64,000 nt of DNA from Saccharibacillus sp. JS10 (GTDB taxonomy: Bacteria; Bacillota; Bacilli; Paenibacillales; Paenibacillaceae): positions 992,001 to 1,056,000 of the forward strand of contig NZ_JANFNS010000001.1 in the NCBI RefSeq assembly GCF_024436065.1. The letters are read 5' to 3'. The stretch's first letter is position 1. The number at the start of each line of letters is the position of its first letter. Below the pieces are notes generated by a model. It did no database searches. It was given only the letters and a program-made list of their open reading frames with translations, and was not told the DNA's origin. Below are positions 33,729 to 41,302 of the stretch, piece by piece. The position numbers were made by a program, and so were the translations under genes.

Positions 33729-35966
33729 TCAGTTCTCCTTTGTTTTGGGTTTATCTTCTTCGGGATATTCGATCCGCGAATGGAAAATACCCATGACCGC
33801 TTCTTTAAGCGTTTTGGCGATCACGTCAAGTTCTTTGAGCGTAATATCACACTCATTGAACTGTTGATCGTCCAAACGGCTTTTGATGATTTTTCCGATC
33901 ATCGATTCGACTTGATCAATCGTTGGTTTGTGCAGAGAACGCACCGCAGCTTCGACGCTATCCGCAATACCGACCACAGCCGCTTCTTTCGACTGCGCTT
34001 TTGGACCCGGATAACGGAAATCAGCTTCCGTAAAATCAGGTTCTACGCCGCGTTCTTCCGCTTGCTTCATCGCTTTTTGATAAAAGAAGTACAAGAACGT
34101 CGTTCCGTGATGCTGCTCGGCAATATCGCGAATCCGCTTCGGTAACTTGTATTCTTTTTGCATCTCGACGCCATCTCTGGCATGCGCGACGATAATCGAC
34201 TTGCTCAGCTTCGGATCGATCGAATCGTGCGGGTTTTCAATATTATTTTGATTTTCGATAAAGTAGCTTGGACGCTTCGTTTTGCCAATATCATGATAAT
34301 ACGATCCCACTCGGCAAAGCAGACCATTTGCACCGATCGCTTCGGCTGCCGCTTCCGATAGATTCCCGACCATTACGCTGTGATGGTAAGTACCTGGCGT
34401 TTCGATCAACAATTTACGCAGTAGCGGATGGTTCGGGTTCGATAATTCGACCAATTTGAGTGCGGACAAAATCCCGAAAGTGACTTCGAAAAACGGCATC
34501 AAACCTATCGCCAAAATAGCTGTTAGCAATCCCGAAGCCAGTGCAAAAGCAACCGGATACAAGATCGTTTCGCGGTTCAAATCGGCATCTCCGATCAGCG
34601 ATAACGCCAGCACGGTGATTGCGCCAAACAAACTTACCATAATCCCTGCTTTAAGCAAGGTTGAACGCTGACTGGCACGATGAACCGTGAAGATCGCTGC
34701 ATACGATACAACCAATGTATACAAACCAAAATGGAAATCAAAGATTTCGCTACCGGACTGCCCGGCATTCAGCACGATACTGGATAAGATCGCAAAAATG
34801 ATAGCGCTGAAATAAGCAAACGAATTGTTAAGCAGCAATGCGATTAACGTACAGCCAATCGCCACAGGAGCCAGATACCCGACGAACTTCGACGTGTCGC
34901 TTTGTACCAAAGCCGTTAAGTGCATCGCAATGAGCATAATAAAATAAATAAGCGCAATCATTAGCAGCTGCGGGTTTTCGTAACGGAATTCGGTTCCGCC
35001 TTGACGCGTAAATAAAAACAATCCAAACGAGAGCAATACAGAAAGAAGCAACAGACCGAATTGCGGCCAATAATTAATTTCGGTTTTGAGCATTTCGTTT
35101 TCTTTTAACAGATTGTACATATCTTGCGTAATCAACTCGCCGCGCTGCACCAATACCTCGCCTTGCTCGATATAGACGGTTTCGGTGTTTTCCCGAGCTT
35201 GCACCGCCGCTTCTTTCGTCGCTTCTTCATCGTAAAAACGGTTGGGTGTAATCGCAAGCTTGATAAGTTCTTGCACGACTTCGCGCGAAGTCCGATCCGT
35301 AAGCGTACTCCGACTTACAAACTCCGCCACTTGGGCTCTTGCTGTCTGCGCATCGGTAATTTGATCACTCATCAGACGAGAAACGATTCCGGTCGCTTCC
35401 GATTTCATCTGCTGGATCTGCGAAGACGTCAGCGAAGGAATCTTATAGAACGTTTCTTCCGGAATATCGTATTCTTGTTCATTGACACGTGTTCGAACTT
35501 CTTGCAGCAAAGCCGCGGAATAAGCGCCGTTATTACCGCTGTTCCGAATCGAATTCGTCATAAATTGACTGACTCGCTGCGGCAATTCTTCTTTGTAGAT
35601 ATCGATCTTGTTCGCTTCCGTCAATTGATCGTCTTGATTGAGTGTATCAATACGATCCAATAGCTGACTGACTAGCGTGTCGTTACGAAGAGAAAAAATC
35701 CGATAGACTTGTTGAACTTTGTCTGCGGCTTCTTCTTGCGCTTGCAACGTCGCTTTGCTATTGGGAATCTGGGAAGGAGCCAAAATTTCTTTATCGCTTG
35801 GCATGTTGACCTGAATATCGTATTTCTCAGGCATCAGCTTAGGATAAAGCCCTACAAAAAACATCAGCGTCAAAAGCAAAAATAAAATCAGTTTGAAAAC
35901 GCCGCTGTTTTTCCAGCCAGTCGATGTAGGATTAGTTTTGCTTTTCCATTTTTCTTTTGAAGCCAT
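33729..35966 (-). CDS. pgpH: 7TM-HD membrane phosphodiesterase (PgpH/YqfF)
   Basis: Membrane HD hydrolase; its relatives degrade cyclic di-AMP. An N-terminal span (residues about 25-43), a long extracellular 7TMR-HDED domain (about 45-290), seven membrane helices (about 300-500) and a cytoplasmic HD domain follow in order. The HD residues appear in TYHHSVMVGNLSEAA, GSYYHDIGK, VAHARDGVEM and IAEQHHGT. 745 residues, slightly longer than B. subtilis YqfF. ATG at 35966 has GGAGG upstream. Operon order phoH-pgpH-ybeY-dgkA is conserved. Confidence 0.95.
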   Translation of the reverse strand: MASKEKWKSKTNPTSTGWKNSGVFKLILFLLLTLMFFVGLYPKLMPEKYDIQVNMPSDKEILAPSQIPNSKATLQAQEEAADKVQQVYRIFSLRNDTLVSQLLDRIDTLNQDDQLTEANKIDIYKEELPQRVSQFMTNSIRNSGNNGAYSAALLQEVRTRVNEQEYDIPEETFYKIPSLTSSQIQQMKSEATGIVSRLMSDQITDAQTARAQVAEFVSRSTLTDRTSREVVQELIKLAITPNRFYDEEATKEAAVQARENTETVYIEQGEVLVQRGELITQDMYNLLKENEMLKTEINYWPQFGLLLLSVLLSFGLFLFTRQGGTEFRYENPQLLMIALIYFIMLIAMHLTALVQSDTSKFVGYLAPVAIGCTLIALLLNNSFAYFSAIIFAILSSIVLNAGQSGSEIFDFHFGLYTLVVSYAAIFTVHRASQRSTLLKAGIMVSLFGAITVLALSLIGDADLNRETILYPVAFALASGLLTAILAIGLMPFFEVTFGILSALKLVELSNPNHPLLRKLLIETPGTYHHSVMVGNLSEAAAEAIGANGLLCRVGSYYHDIGKTKRPSYFIENQNNIENPHDSIDPKLSKSIIVAHARDGVEMQKEYKLPKRIRDIAEQHHGTTFLYFFYQKAMKQAEERGVEPDFTEADFRYPGPKAQSKEAAVVGIADSVEAAVRSLHKPTIDQVESMIGKIIKSRLDDQQFNECDITLKELDVIAKTLKEAVMGIFHSRIEYPEEDKPKTKEN

Positions 35967-36005
35967 AGGGAAGAACCTCCGGTATTAGACTCCTAAAACA
36001 GCCTT

Positions 36006-36977
36006 TTACTCGATGCTTTCTGCCGCTTGTTCATAAGCCACAATGATTTTTTGAACCAACGAGTGTCGGACAACATCTTCTTGAGCAAAACTCACAAAAC
36101 CAATGTCCGAGATGTTATTTAATACCAGACGTGCTTCCACCAGACCCGACTTTTTGCCACGTGGCAAATCGATTTGTGTGACGTCGCCTGTAATGACCAT
36201 TTTCGAGCCAAATCCAAGACGCGTTAAAATCATTTTCATTTGTTCAGGCGTCGTATTTTGAGCTTCATCCAAAATGATGAACGAATCGTCAAGAGTACGT
36301 CCACGCATATACGCGAGCGGCGCGATTTCAATCAGACCCCGCTCCAGTGCTTTAGCGACCTGATCCGTTCCCATGATGTCGTAGAGTGCATCGTAAAGCG
36401 GACGTAGATACGGATCGACCTTTTCTTGTAAATCACCCGGTAAAAAGCCTAAACTTTCGCCAGCTTCAACAGCCGGTCGACTCAGTACGATTCGCTTAAC
36501 CAAGCCTTCTTTGAGTGCAGTTACTGCCAATACAACAGCCAAATATGTTTTACCCGTACCGGCAGGGCCGATTCCGAATACGATATCTTTTTTCTTGATT
36601 GTCGTTACATAATGCTTTTGACCGATTGTTTTCGGACGAATAGGTTTTCCACGGAACGTCACCGCAATCTCGCCTTTGAATAAATCCAGCAATTGATCGG
36701 CTCGGAAATCTTTTGCCAAATCAAGTGCATATTGTACATCGCGTTCCGTCAAGTTATAACCGTTGCGTACCAATTGAAGCAGTACGTCAAACAGATGCTC
36801 TAATTGATCTGTATCCTGCGCAGGTCCGTGCACCGAAATTTCTTCTTCTCGGCTGTCGATACGCGCTTCAAATTGACGCTCGATCAGCTTGAGATAGGTG
36901 TCTTGCGGGCCAAACAGGGCCAAACCTTCCCCCGCGTTGTGTAGCGGGATCTTAATACTTCTCGTCTGTTCTGTCAA
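36006..36977 (-). CDS. phoH: PhoH family ATPase
   Basis: Cytoplasmic ATPase related to the N-terminal part of superfamily I helicases; the role is probably in RNA metabolism, in keeping with its neighbour ybeY. Walker A GPAGTGKTYLA, the SRPAVEAGESLGFLPGDL segment, Walker B FIILDEAQN and MVITGDVTQIDLP are conserved. The N-terminal region is a KH-like domain. Start is TTG at 36977 with AAGGAGA about 10 nt upstream. 323 residues. Confidence 0.95.
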   Translation of the reverse strand: MTEQTRSIKIPLHNAGEGLALFGPQDTYLKLIERQFEARIDSREEEISVHGPAQDTDQLEHLFDVLLQLVRNGYNLTERDVQYALDLAKDFRADQLLDLFKGEIAVTFRGKPIRPKTIGQKHYVTTIKKKDIVFGIGPAGTGKTYLAVVLAVTALKEGLVKRIVLSRPAVEAGESLGFLPGDLQEKVDPYLRPLYDALYDIMGTDQVAKALERGLIEIAPLAYMRGRTLDDSFIILDEAQNTTPEQMKMILTRLGFGSKMVITGDVTQIDLPRGKKSGLVEARLVLNNISDIGFVSFAQEDVVRHSLVQKIIVAYEQAAESIE

Positions 36978-37107
36978 AAGCTCTCAGTCTCCTTAATCGA
37001 TGTAGTCAGTGTCGTTCCCCGTTTTGAGATAGATGGTTATGCTTCAACTTTACCATTGTCGGACTCCCCATGCAAAAGATTTCGGGCAGGCTTTTTAGCT
37101 TTGTGTA

Positions 37108-37147
37108 ATAAAAAACCGACCTTTCCGTTCGTAACGGAAAAGCCGGT
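37108..37147 (-). terminator. Terminator of the nfeD-floA-orf194 operon
   Basis: CTTTCCGTT pairs with AACGGAAA inside an outer ACCG/CCGG(T) stem and is followed by TTTTTT on the minus strand. It occupies the space where yqfC-yqfD would lie in B. subtilis. Confidence 0.88.
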
Positions 37148-37181
37148 AAGCAAGCCATATCAAAATCGCAACTTTACCGTA

Positions 37182-37766
37182 TTAGGTGCGTCCAGAGGAA
37201 TGCTTCTTTTTGGCGCGTGGTTCGCCCAACACTTCTGCCCACAAAATACCTTTTCGAAGATCATTGGCTGTCGGATTAGACAGAAGCGATGAAGCTGGCG
37301 CTGTGTTGGAAGTCGATTCTTGTACTTTTAACTGAGAAGAAGCGCGACTCGTTAAGCTTGATGTTCGTTGATTTTGACGACGAGGACCTTCTTGCTCCGA
37401 GCGTCGTTGCTGCATCGAAGGCTGTTCGCGCAAGCGTTTTTCAACCTCATCATTCATTTGACGAGAAGCTTGCTCCAAGTTCGTACGTTCCGCGCCCATA
37501 TTGCCGCGGTCTTGAGGCGCAGGGCGACGCTGATTACCTGTATTTGTCGGCGCACCAGAGAACGGCGATTGACGCTCGTTACTTGGAGGTTGTACACGTC
37601 GTTGTTGCGGATTGCCTGGATTTCGCGGTGTAGCATTACGACCTCCGAAAGGTTCTCCACCTCCGTTTGCCGGCTTGTTCTTTTTGCTAAACACTGAAAA
37701 CAGCACACCGATAATAACAACGACGATAAAAAAGTTACTTGCGATCCATTCTAAGAACTGGGGCAT
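37182..37766 (-). CDS. Single-span membrane protein with disordered tail, floA operon
   Basis: No family recognised. A membrane anchor at the N-terminus (LEWIASNFFIVVVIIGVLFSVF) is followed by about 130 residues rich in Gln, Arg, Asn, Pro and Gly, probably disordered. It ends in a compact tail, NPTANDLRKGILWAEVLGEPRAKKK, that looks constrained and may be a docking motif. It is the last gene of the nfeD-floA operon, 40 nt after floA, at the position of B. subtilis yqfB, though no similarity is claimed. It could be a partner of FloA membrane microdomains. Confidence 0.75.
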   Translation of the reverse strand: MPQFLEWIASNFFIVVVIIGVLFSVFSKKNKPANGGGEPFGGRNATPRNPGNPQQRRVQPPSNERQSPFSGAPTNTGNQRRPAPQDRGNMGAERTNLEQASRQMNDEVEKRLREQPSMQQRRSEQEGPRRQNQRTSSLTSRASSQLKVQESTSNTAPASSLLSNPTANDLRKGILWAEVLGEPRAKKKHSSGRT

Positions 37767-37806
37767 GGTCTCCCCTCCTGTTCTGCCGTTTGCTTACTTC
37801 ATATCT

Positions 37807-38808
37807 TTACTTGTTTGGATCTTGCTTGTCTACATGTGTTACATTCATCCCGCCAAGCGATCCACGCATTTCGGTGTCGGCTTCGATGTTTTTCATGTTC
37901 ATGTAATCCATGACGCCGAGTTTACCGTTACGCAATGCTTCTGCCATTGCAATCGGAACTTCGGATTCGGCTTGTACCACGCGCGCTTTCATCTCGATTA
38001 CGCGTGCGTTCATCTCTTGTTCTTCCGCTACCGCCATTGCGCGACGTTCTTCCGCTTTCGCTTGCGCGATCCGCTTGTCGGCTTCGGCTTGCTCGGTTTG
38101 CAAGAAGGCACCGATGTTTTTGCCTACATCGACATCCGCAATATCGATCGAAAGGATTTCGAACGCTGTACCTGCATCCAAACCTTTTTCCAATACCGTA
38201 CGCGAAATTTTATCTGGATTTTCCAAGACTTCTTTGTGCGTGTCACTTGAACCTACAGTCGTAACGATACCTTCACCTACACGGGCGATAATCGTTTCTT
38301 CACCCGCACCACCGACAAGTCGATCGATATTGGCACGTACCGTTACCCGTGCAATAACGACAACTTCGATACCGTTACGTGCAACTGCCGATACACTAGG
38401 CGTCTCGATCACACGTGGGTTAACGCTCATCTGTACGGCTTGCAACACGTCACGACCTGCAAGGTCGATCGCCGCTGCGCGCTCGAATTCCAATGGAATA
38501 TTGGCACGGTGAGCAGCAATCAATGCGTTTACTACCCGGTCAACGTTACCGCCTGCCAAATAGTGACTTTCAAGCTGGTTCAGCGTTAGTTTCAATCCTG
38601 CTTTATGCGCTTTGATCATTGGGTTAACGATTCGAGCCGGCGTAACGCGGCGCAGTCTCATTGCCACGAGCGTAATAATTCCGATTCTCAGACCGGAAGC
38701 GAGAGCGGAAATCCACAATGCCACCGGGAAAAAGCTAAAGAATACACTCAATACGATAATACCAACAACGATAATCAGCAGCGGTCCAATCCAAGCTGCA
38801 TCTGCCAT
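37807..38808 (-). CDS. floA: Flotillin-like protein FloA
   Basis: Scaffold of functional membrane microdomains. The N-terminal membrane hairpin ([33 protein letters not shown]), the SPFH domain ([30 protein letters not shown]) and a Glu/Ala-rich coiled coil (residues about 220-300) are typical. 333 residues, similar to B. subtilis YqfA. It follows nfeD by 105 nt and shares its sigma-W-type promoter, suggesting induction by envelope stress. Confidence 0.96.
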   Translation of the reverse strand: MADAAWIGPLLIIVVGIIVLSVFFSFFPVALWISALASGLRIGIITLVAMRLRRVTPARIVNPMIKAHKAGLKLTLNQLESHYLAGGNVDRVVNALIAAHRANIPLEFERAAAIDLAGRDVLQAVQMSVNPRVIETPSVSAVARNGIEVVVIARVTVRANIDRLVGGAGEETIIARVGEGIVTTVGSSDTHKEVLENPDKISRTVLEKGLDAGTAFEILSIDIADVDVGKNIGAFLQTEQAEADKRIAQAKAEERRAMAVAEEQEMNARVIEMKARVVQAESEVPIAMAEALRNGKLGVMDYMNMKNIEADTEMRGSLGGMNVTHVDKQDPNK

Positions 38809-38913
38809 AAATACCCCTCCAAATGTACGGTTCAGGACGCGGTTAAGATATGCTCAACGTTCTGAACGCCTTAATAGTTTTCATCCTCACAATTCTGGCG
38901 GATCTGATCTTTT

Positions 38914-39747
38914 TTAGATTGGTTCGATAGGTCCCAGCCCACTGTGCCACTTTTCTTGTACCACAACGCGGCTTCCTTCGGTTTTGACAATGACAACCGC
39001 TTTGTCCCGTTCGATAAAAGATCCTTCGCTTACGACGTCGATTCGTTCGCCATCGATCAAGACTGTACCCGATGGGCGCAGTGGCGTTAACGTTACGGCG
39101 TCACGTCCAACCAGTTCATGCCGCGTTACCGCAGAATTATATCCGGCTTCCGACGTCAAACTGTCGCTAAGAATAAAGCGATTCCATATTCCGCGTTCTT
39201 TGAATACAAAGACGACGATACCTACCGCTGCCGCAGCCAGCACGAAAGCGATCCCGAGCGTTTGCATAGCATGTCCCGTTGCCCATGCTGCCATAACCAC
39301 TCCCCCTATCAGCGAGCCGGCTCCAAGCAGGCCCAGTATGCCGAAACTTGGTACGAACACTTCGATTGCCATCAAAATAATCCCTGCCGCGAACAATAAC
39401 CAAACGTAAGGCCCGGCAAGCTGTTGGAACGTGCTTGCGAAAAAGTACAGTACGAATGCACTTACGCCAAGCACCCCCGGGAAAATAAGCCCCGGAACGA
39501 GCAATTCGATCACAACACCCGCCAGTCCAATAAAGAGCAGCAAGGTCAGCATCACCGGTGTCGTTAGAAAATTAGAAACGTTGTCTAAAAATCCGGATTG
39601 CTTCGCAGCCACTTCCGTCGCTGCGGAAGCAAAAGCTGACGATGCAAACGACGTGAACATAACCATTGGAATGCCAACGAACCAAACGGCGCTCCACAGC
39701 GCTGCTGCCAGACCTACCCACCATTTGGAACGCGCTTGTGTATTCAT
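38914..39747 (-). CDS. NfeD family membrane protein (YqeZ-like)
   Basis: Partner of flotillins. Here a signal peptide or span at residues about 10-40, four more membrane helices (about 65-200) and a C-terminal OB-fold NfeD domain (GRDAVTLTPLRPSGTVLIDGERIDVVSEGSFIERDKAVVIV) are present. The ClpP-like protease domain of long NfeD proteins is missing, so this is a short, probably non-proteolytic form. ATG at 39747 has AAGGAGG 8 nt upstream. First gene of the operon. Confidence 0.93.
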   Translation of the reverse strand: MNTQARSKWWVGLAAALWSAVWFVGIPMVMFTSFASSAFASAATEVAAKQSGFLDNVSNFLTTPVMLTLLLFIGLAGVVIELLVPGLIFPGVLGVSAFVLYFFASTFQQLAGPYVWLLFAAGIILMAIEVFVPSFGILGLLGAGSLIGGVVMAAWATGHAMQTLGIAFVLAAAAVGIVVFVFKERGIWNRFILSDSLTSEAGYNSAVTRHELVGRDAVTLTPLRPSGTVLIDGERIDVVSEGSFIERDKAVVIVKTEGSRVVVQEKWHSGLGPIEPI

Positions 39748-39844
39748 CAGATCTCCCTCCTTCTTCTGAATGTTCTCACATGCACCCAAATCCTTTTGTC
39801 TAACTCCCTCTGTTTGTACACATGCGAAAGTGTCTCACTACTTA

Positions 39845-39872
39845 TATACGCACAAACAAGCATCACGTTTCA
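39845..39872 (-). promoter_or_regulatory. Sigma-W-type (ECF) promoter of nfeD-floA
   Basis: On the minus strand TGAAAC (39867-39872), 16 nt, then CGTATA (39845-39850). This matches the B. subtilis sigma-W consensus TGAAAC-N16-CGTA exactly. The B. subtilis yqeZ-yqfAB operon is known to be sigma-W controlled. Confidence 0.8.
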
Positions 39873-39904
39873 AAAAAGTCAGGGTTTTTTAAAAAGAATT
39901 TCAA

Positions 39905-39947
39905 AAAGATAACAAAAACACCTTTTCGAAAGTTCGAAAAGGTGTTT
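39905..39947 (-). terminator. Terminator of rpsU-yqeY
   Basis: AACACCTTTTCG pairs with CGAAAAGGTGTT (39916-39947) and T-rich sequence follows on the minus strand, 10 nt below the yqeY stop. Confidence 0.9.
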
Positions 39948-39957
39948 GTTTATTTCT

Positions 39958-40401
39958 TTATTGCAGGTACTGCTGAACCACTTGGTTAACCAATTTCCCG
40001 TCGGCGCGTCCTTTGACTTTCGGCATCAGAGCTGCCATGACTTTGCCCATATCGGCTTTGGAAGAAGCACCGGTTTCCTGGATGGTCTGCTGTACAATGG
40101 CTTTAACTTCTTCCTCAGTGAGCTGAGCGGGAAGGTATTCAGCAACAATAACGATCTCGGCTTCGACAGTCTCAGCCAAATCGTCACGACCTGCTTTTTT
40201 AAAGTCTTGGAGGGAATCTTTGCGCTGCTTGATTTCACGACTCAGAATATCAAGCACTTCTGCATCATCCAAAGTCCGCTTCAAGTCGATCTCTTGATTC
40301 ATGATCGTTGCGCGAATCATTCGTATGGTCGAGAGTTTGAATTTATCTTTACTCCGCATGGCTTGTTTCATATCTTCGTTCAATCGTTCGCTAAGATTCA
40401 T
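39958..40401 (-). CDS. yqeY: GatB/YqeY domain protein YqeY
   Basis: A 147-residue helical protein resembling the tail domain of GatB. NLSERLNEDMKQAMRSKDK, LSTIRMIRATIMNQEI, KQRKDSLQDFKKAGRDDLAE, AEIVIVAEYLPAQL and the DMGKVMAALMPKVKGRADGKLVNQVV tail are diagnostic. Function is uncertain; the tRNA-binding relationship to GatB suggests a link to translation. ATG at 40401 has AGGAGG upstream. Conserved neighbour of rpsU. Confidence 0.95.
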   Translation of the reverse strand: MNLSERLNEDMKQAMRSKDKFKLSTIRMIRATIMNQEIDLKRTLDDAEVLDILSREIKQRKDSLQDFKKAGRDDLAETVEAEIVIVAEYLPAQLTEEEVKAIVQQTIQETGASSKADMGKVMAALMPKVKGRADGKLVNQVVQQYLQ

Positions 40402-40424
40402 TTAAAATAAAGCCTCCTACTCGT

Positions 40425-40470
40425 GATGTGTTTACTGCCGAATACTCGGCAGAAATGTTCCAAACACATC
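40425..40470 (-). other. Long hairpin between rpsU and yqeY
   Basis: GATGTGTTT (40425-40433) pairs with AAACACATC (40462-40470), enclosing a second stem CTGCCGA/TCGGCAG. There is no U-run, so it is not a simple terminator. It may stabilise the 3' end of the short rpsU message or set the rpsU to yqeY ratio. Confidence 0.6.
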
Positions 40471-40494
40471 GCAATGATGCAATCGAATACATCT

Positions 40495-40668
40495 TTAGAA
40501 CTTTCTTTTGCGAGCCGCCTCAGACTTTTTCTTACGTTTTACGCTAGGCTTCTCATAATGCTTGCGCTTTTTGACTTCCGCCAACACGCCGTCTTTTGCA
40601 ATAGAGCGTTTGAAGCGGCGAAGAGCAGCATCAATAGTCTCATTTTTGCGAACTTTAGTTTCAGACAC
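40495..40668 (-). CDS. rpsU: Small ribosomal subunit protein bS21
   Basis: A 57-residue, very basic protein of the 30S subunit. The translation begins [19 protein letters not shown] and continues through a Lys/Arg-rich tail ending RKRKF, a complete S21. Start is GTG at 40668, after the Shine-Dalgarno-rich GGAGGGAGGGG. A strong promoter lies about 60 nt above. Easily missed because of its length; the neighbouring yqeY confirms the context. Confidence 0.96.
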   Translation of the reverse strand: MSETKVRKNETIDAALRRFKRSIAKDGVLAEVKKRKHYEKPSVKRKKKSEAARKRKF

Positions 40669-40726
40669 CAGTTTCCCCTCCCTCCGACCAGACCGTCCAA
40701 GAGCATAACACGGTTAATCAACTTTC

Positions 40727-40756
40727 ATTATAGGCGAAAATTCAAGCCCGTGTCAA
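40727..40756 (-). promoter_or_regulatory. Promoter of rpsU-yqeY
   Basis: TTGACA (40751-40756), 18 nt, TATAAT (40727-40732) on the minus strand, both perfect hexamers. An inverted repeat CTTATAA/TTATAAG (about 40759-40778) sits just upstream of the -35. Confidence 0.85.
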
Positions 40757-40791
40757 TGCTTATAAAAAAGGTTATAAGGATATCTTTAAAC

Positions 40792-41154
40792 TTATCGATG
40801 CGATTCGGAAATTCCGGTGAGCGCGCCTAGCTTCGCGCCGCCGAGCAAATGAAAATGGAGATGATGCACCGTCTGTCCGCCATCCGAACCGCAGTTGTTA
40901 ATGACGCGATACCCGCTATCCGCAATTCCGAGTTCTTGAGCCAATTGCACCGCAACTTGGTGGATTTCTCCGATCACTGCCAAATCTTCTGCCTGAATGT
41001 CATTCAAAGACGGAATTGGCTTTTTCGGTACGATCAACACATGGACGGGAGCCGCTGGCTGGATATCGTGAAAAGCGTAAATCCGTTCGTTTTCAAAAAC
41101 TTTATTGCTCGGAATACTGCCTTCGATAATTTTGGTAAAAATCGTCTCGCTCAT
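40792..41154 (-). CDS. HIT family protein (Hint-like nucleotide hydrolase)
   Basis: A 120-residue histidine triad protein of the HINT branch, hydrolysing purine nucleoside phosphoramidates or related nucleotides. FTKIIEGSIPSNKVFENE, AFHDIQPAAPVHVLIVPKKPI and the triad HHLHFHLLGG (about residues 97-106) are all present. ATG at 41154 has GAGGAGG upstream. The frame is open 33 codons further up, but that part overlaps the promoter and the sbcC terminator. Confidence 0.94.
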   Translation of the reverse strand: MSETIFTKIIEGSIPSNKVFENERIYAFHDIQPAAPVHVLIVPKKPIPSLNDIQAEDLAVIGEIHQVAVQLAQELGIADSGYRVINNCGSDGGQTVHHLHFHLLGGAKLGALTGISESHR

Positions 41155-41203
41155 GAGTATGCCTCCTCGATTATGTACACGTAACAAGTGCTGGAATAAA
41201 GCC

Positions 41204-41232
41204 ATTGTACAAATAAATACGAAAAAAAACAA
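41204..41232 (-). promoter_or_regulatory. Probable promoter of the HIT gene
   Basis: TTGTTT (41227-41232), 17 nt, TACAAT (41204-41209). The -35 lies in the T-run of the preceding sbcC terminator, an economical overlap. Confidence 0.5.
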
Positions 41233-41264
41233 AAGTAGCCTCTTCGCATGCAAAGAGACTACTT
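41222..41264 (-). terminator. Terminator of addBA-sbcDC
   Basis: AAGTAG-CTCTT pairs with AAGAG-CTACTT (41233-41264, small internal mismatch) and a long T-run follows on the minus strand, 40 nt below the sbcC stop. Confidence 0.9.
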
Positions 41265-41302
41265 AAGCTATATAATTTCGGAACCGTGATTATACATTCC
41301 GT

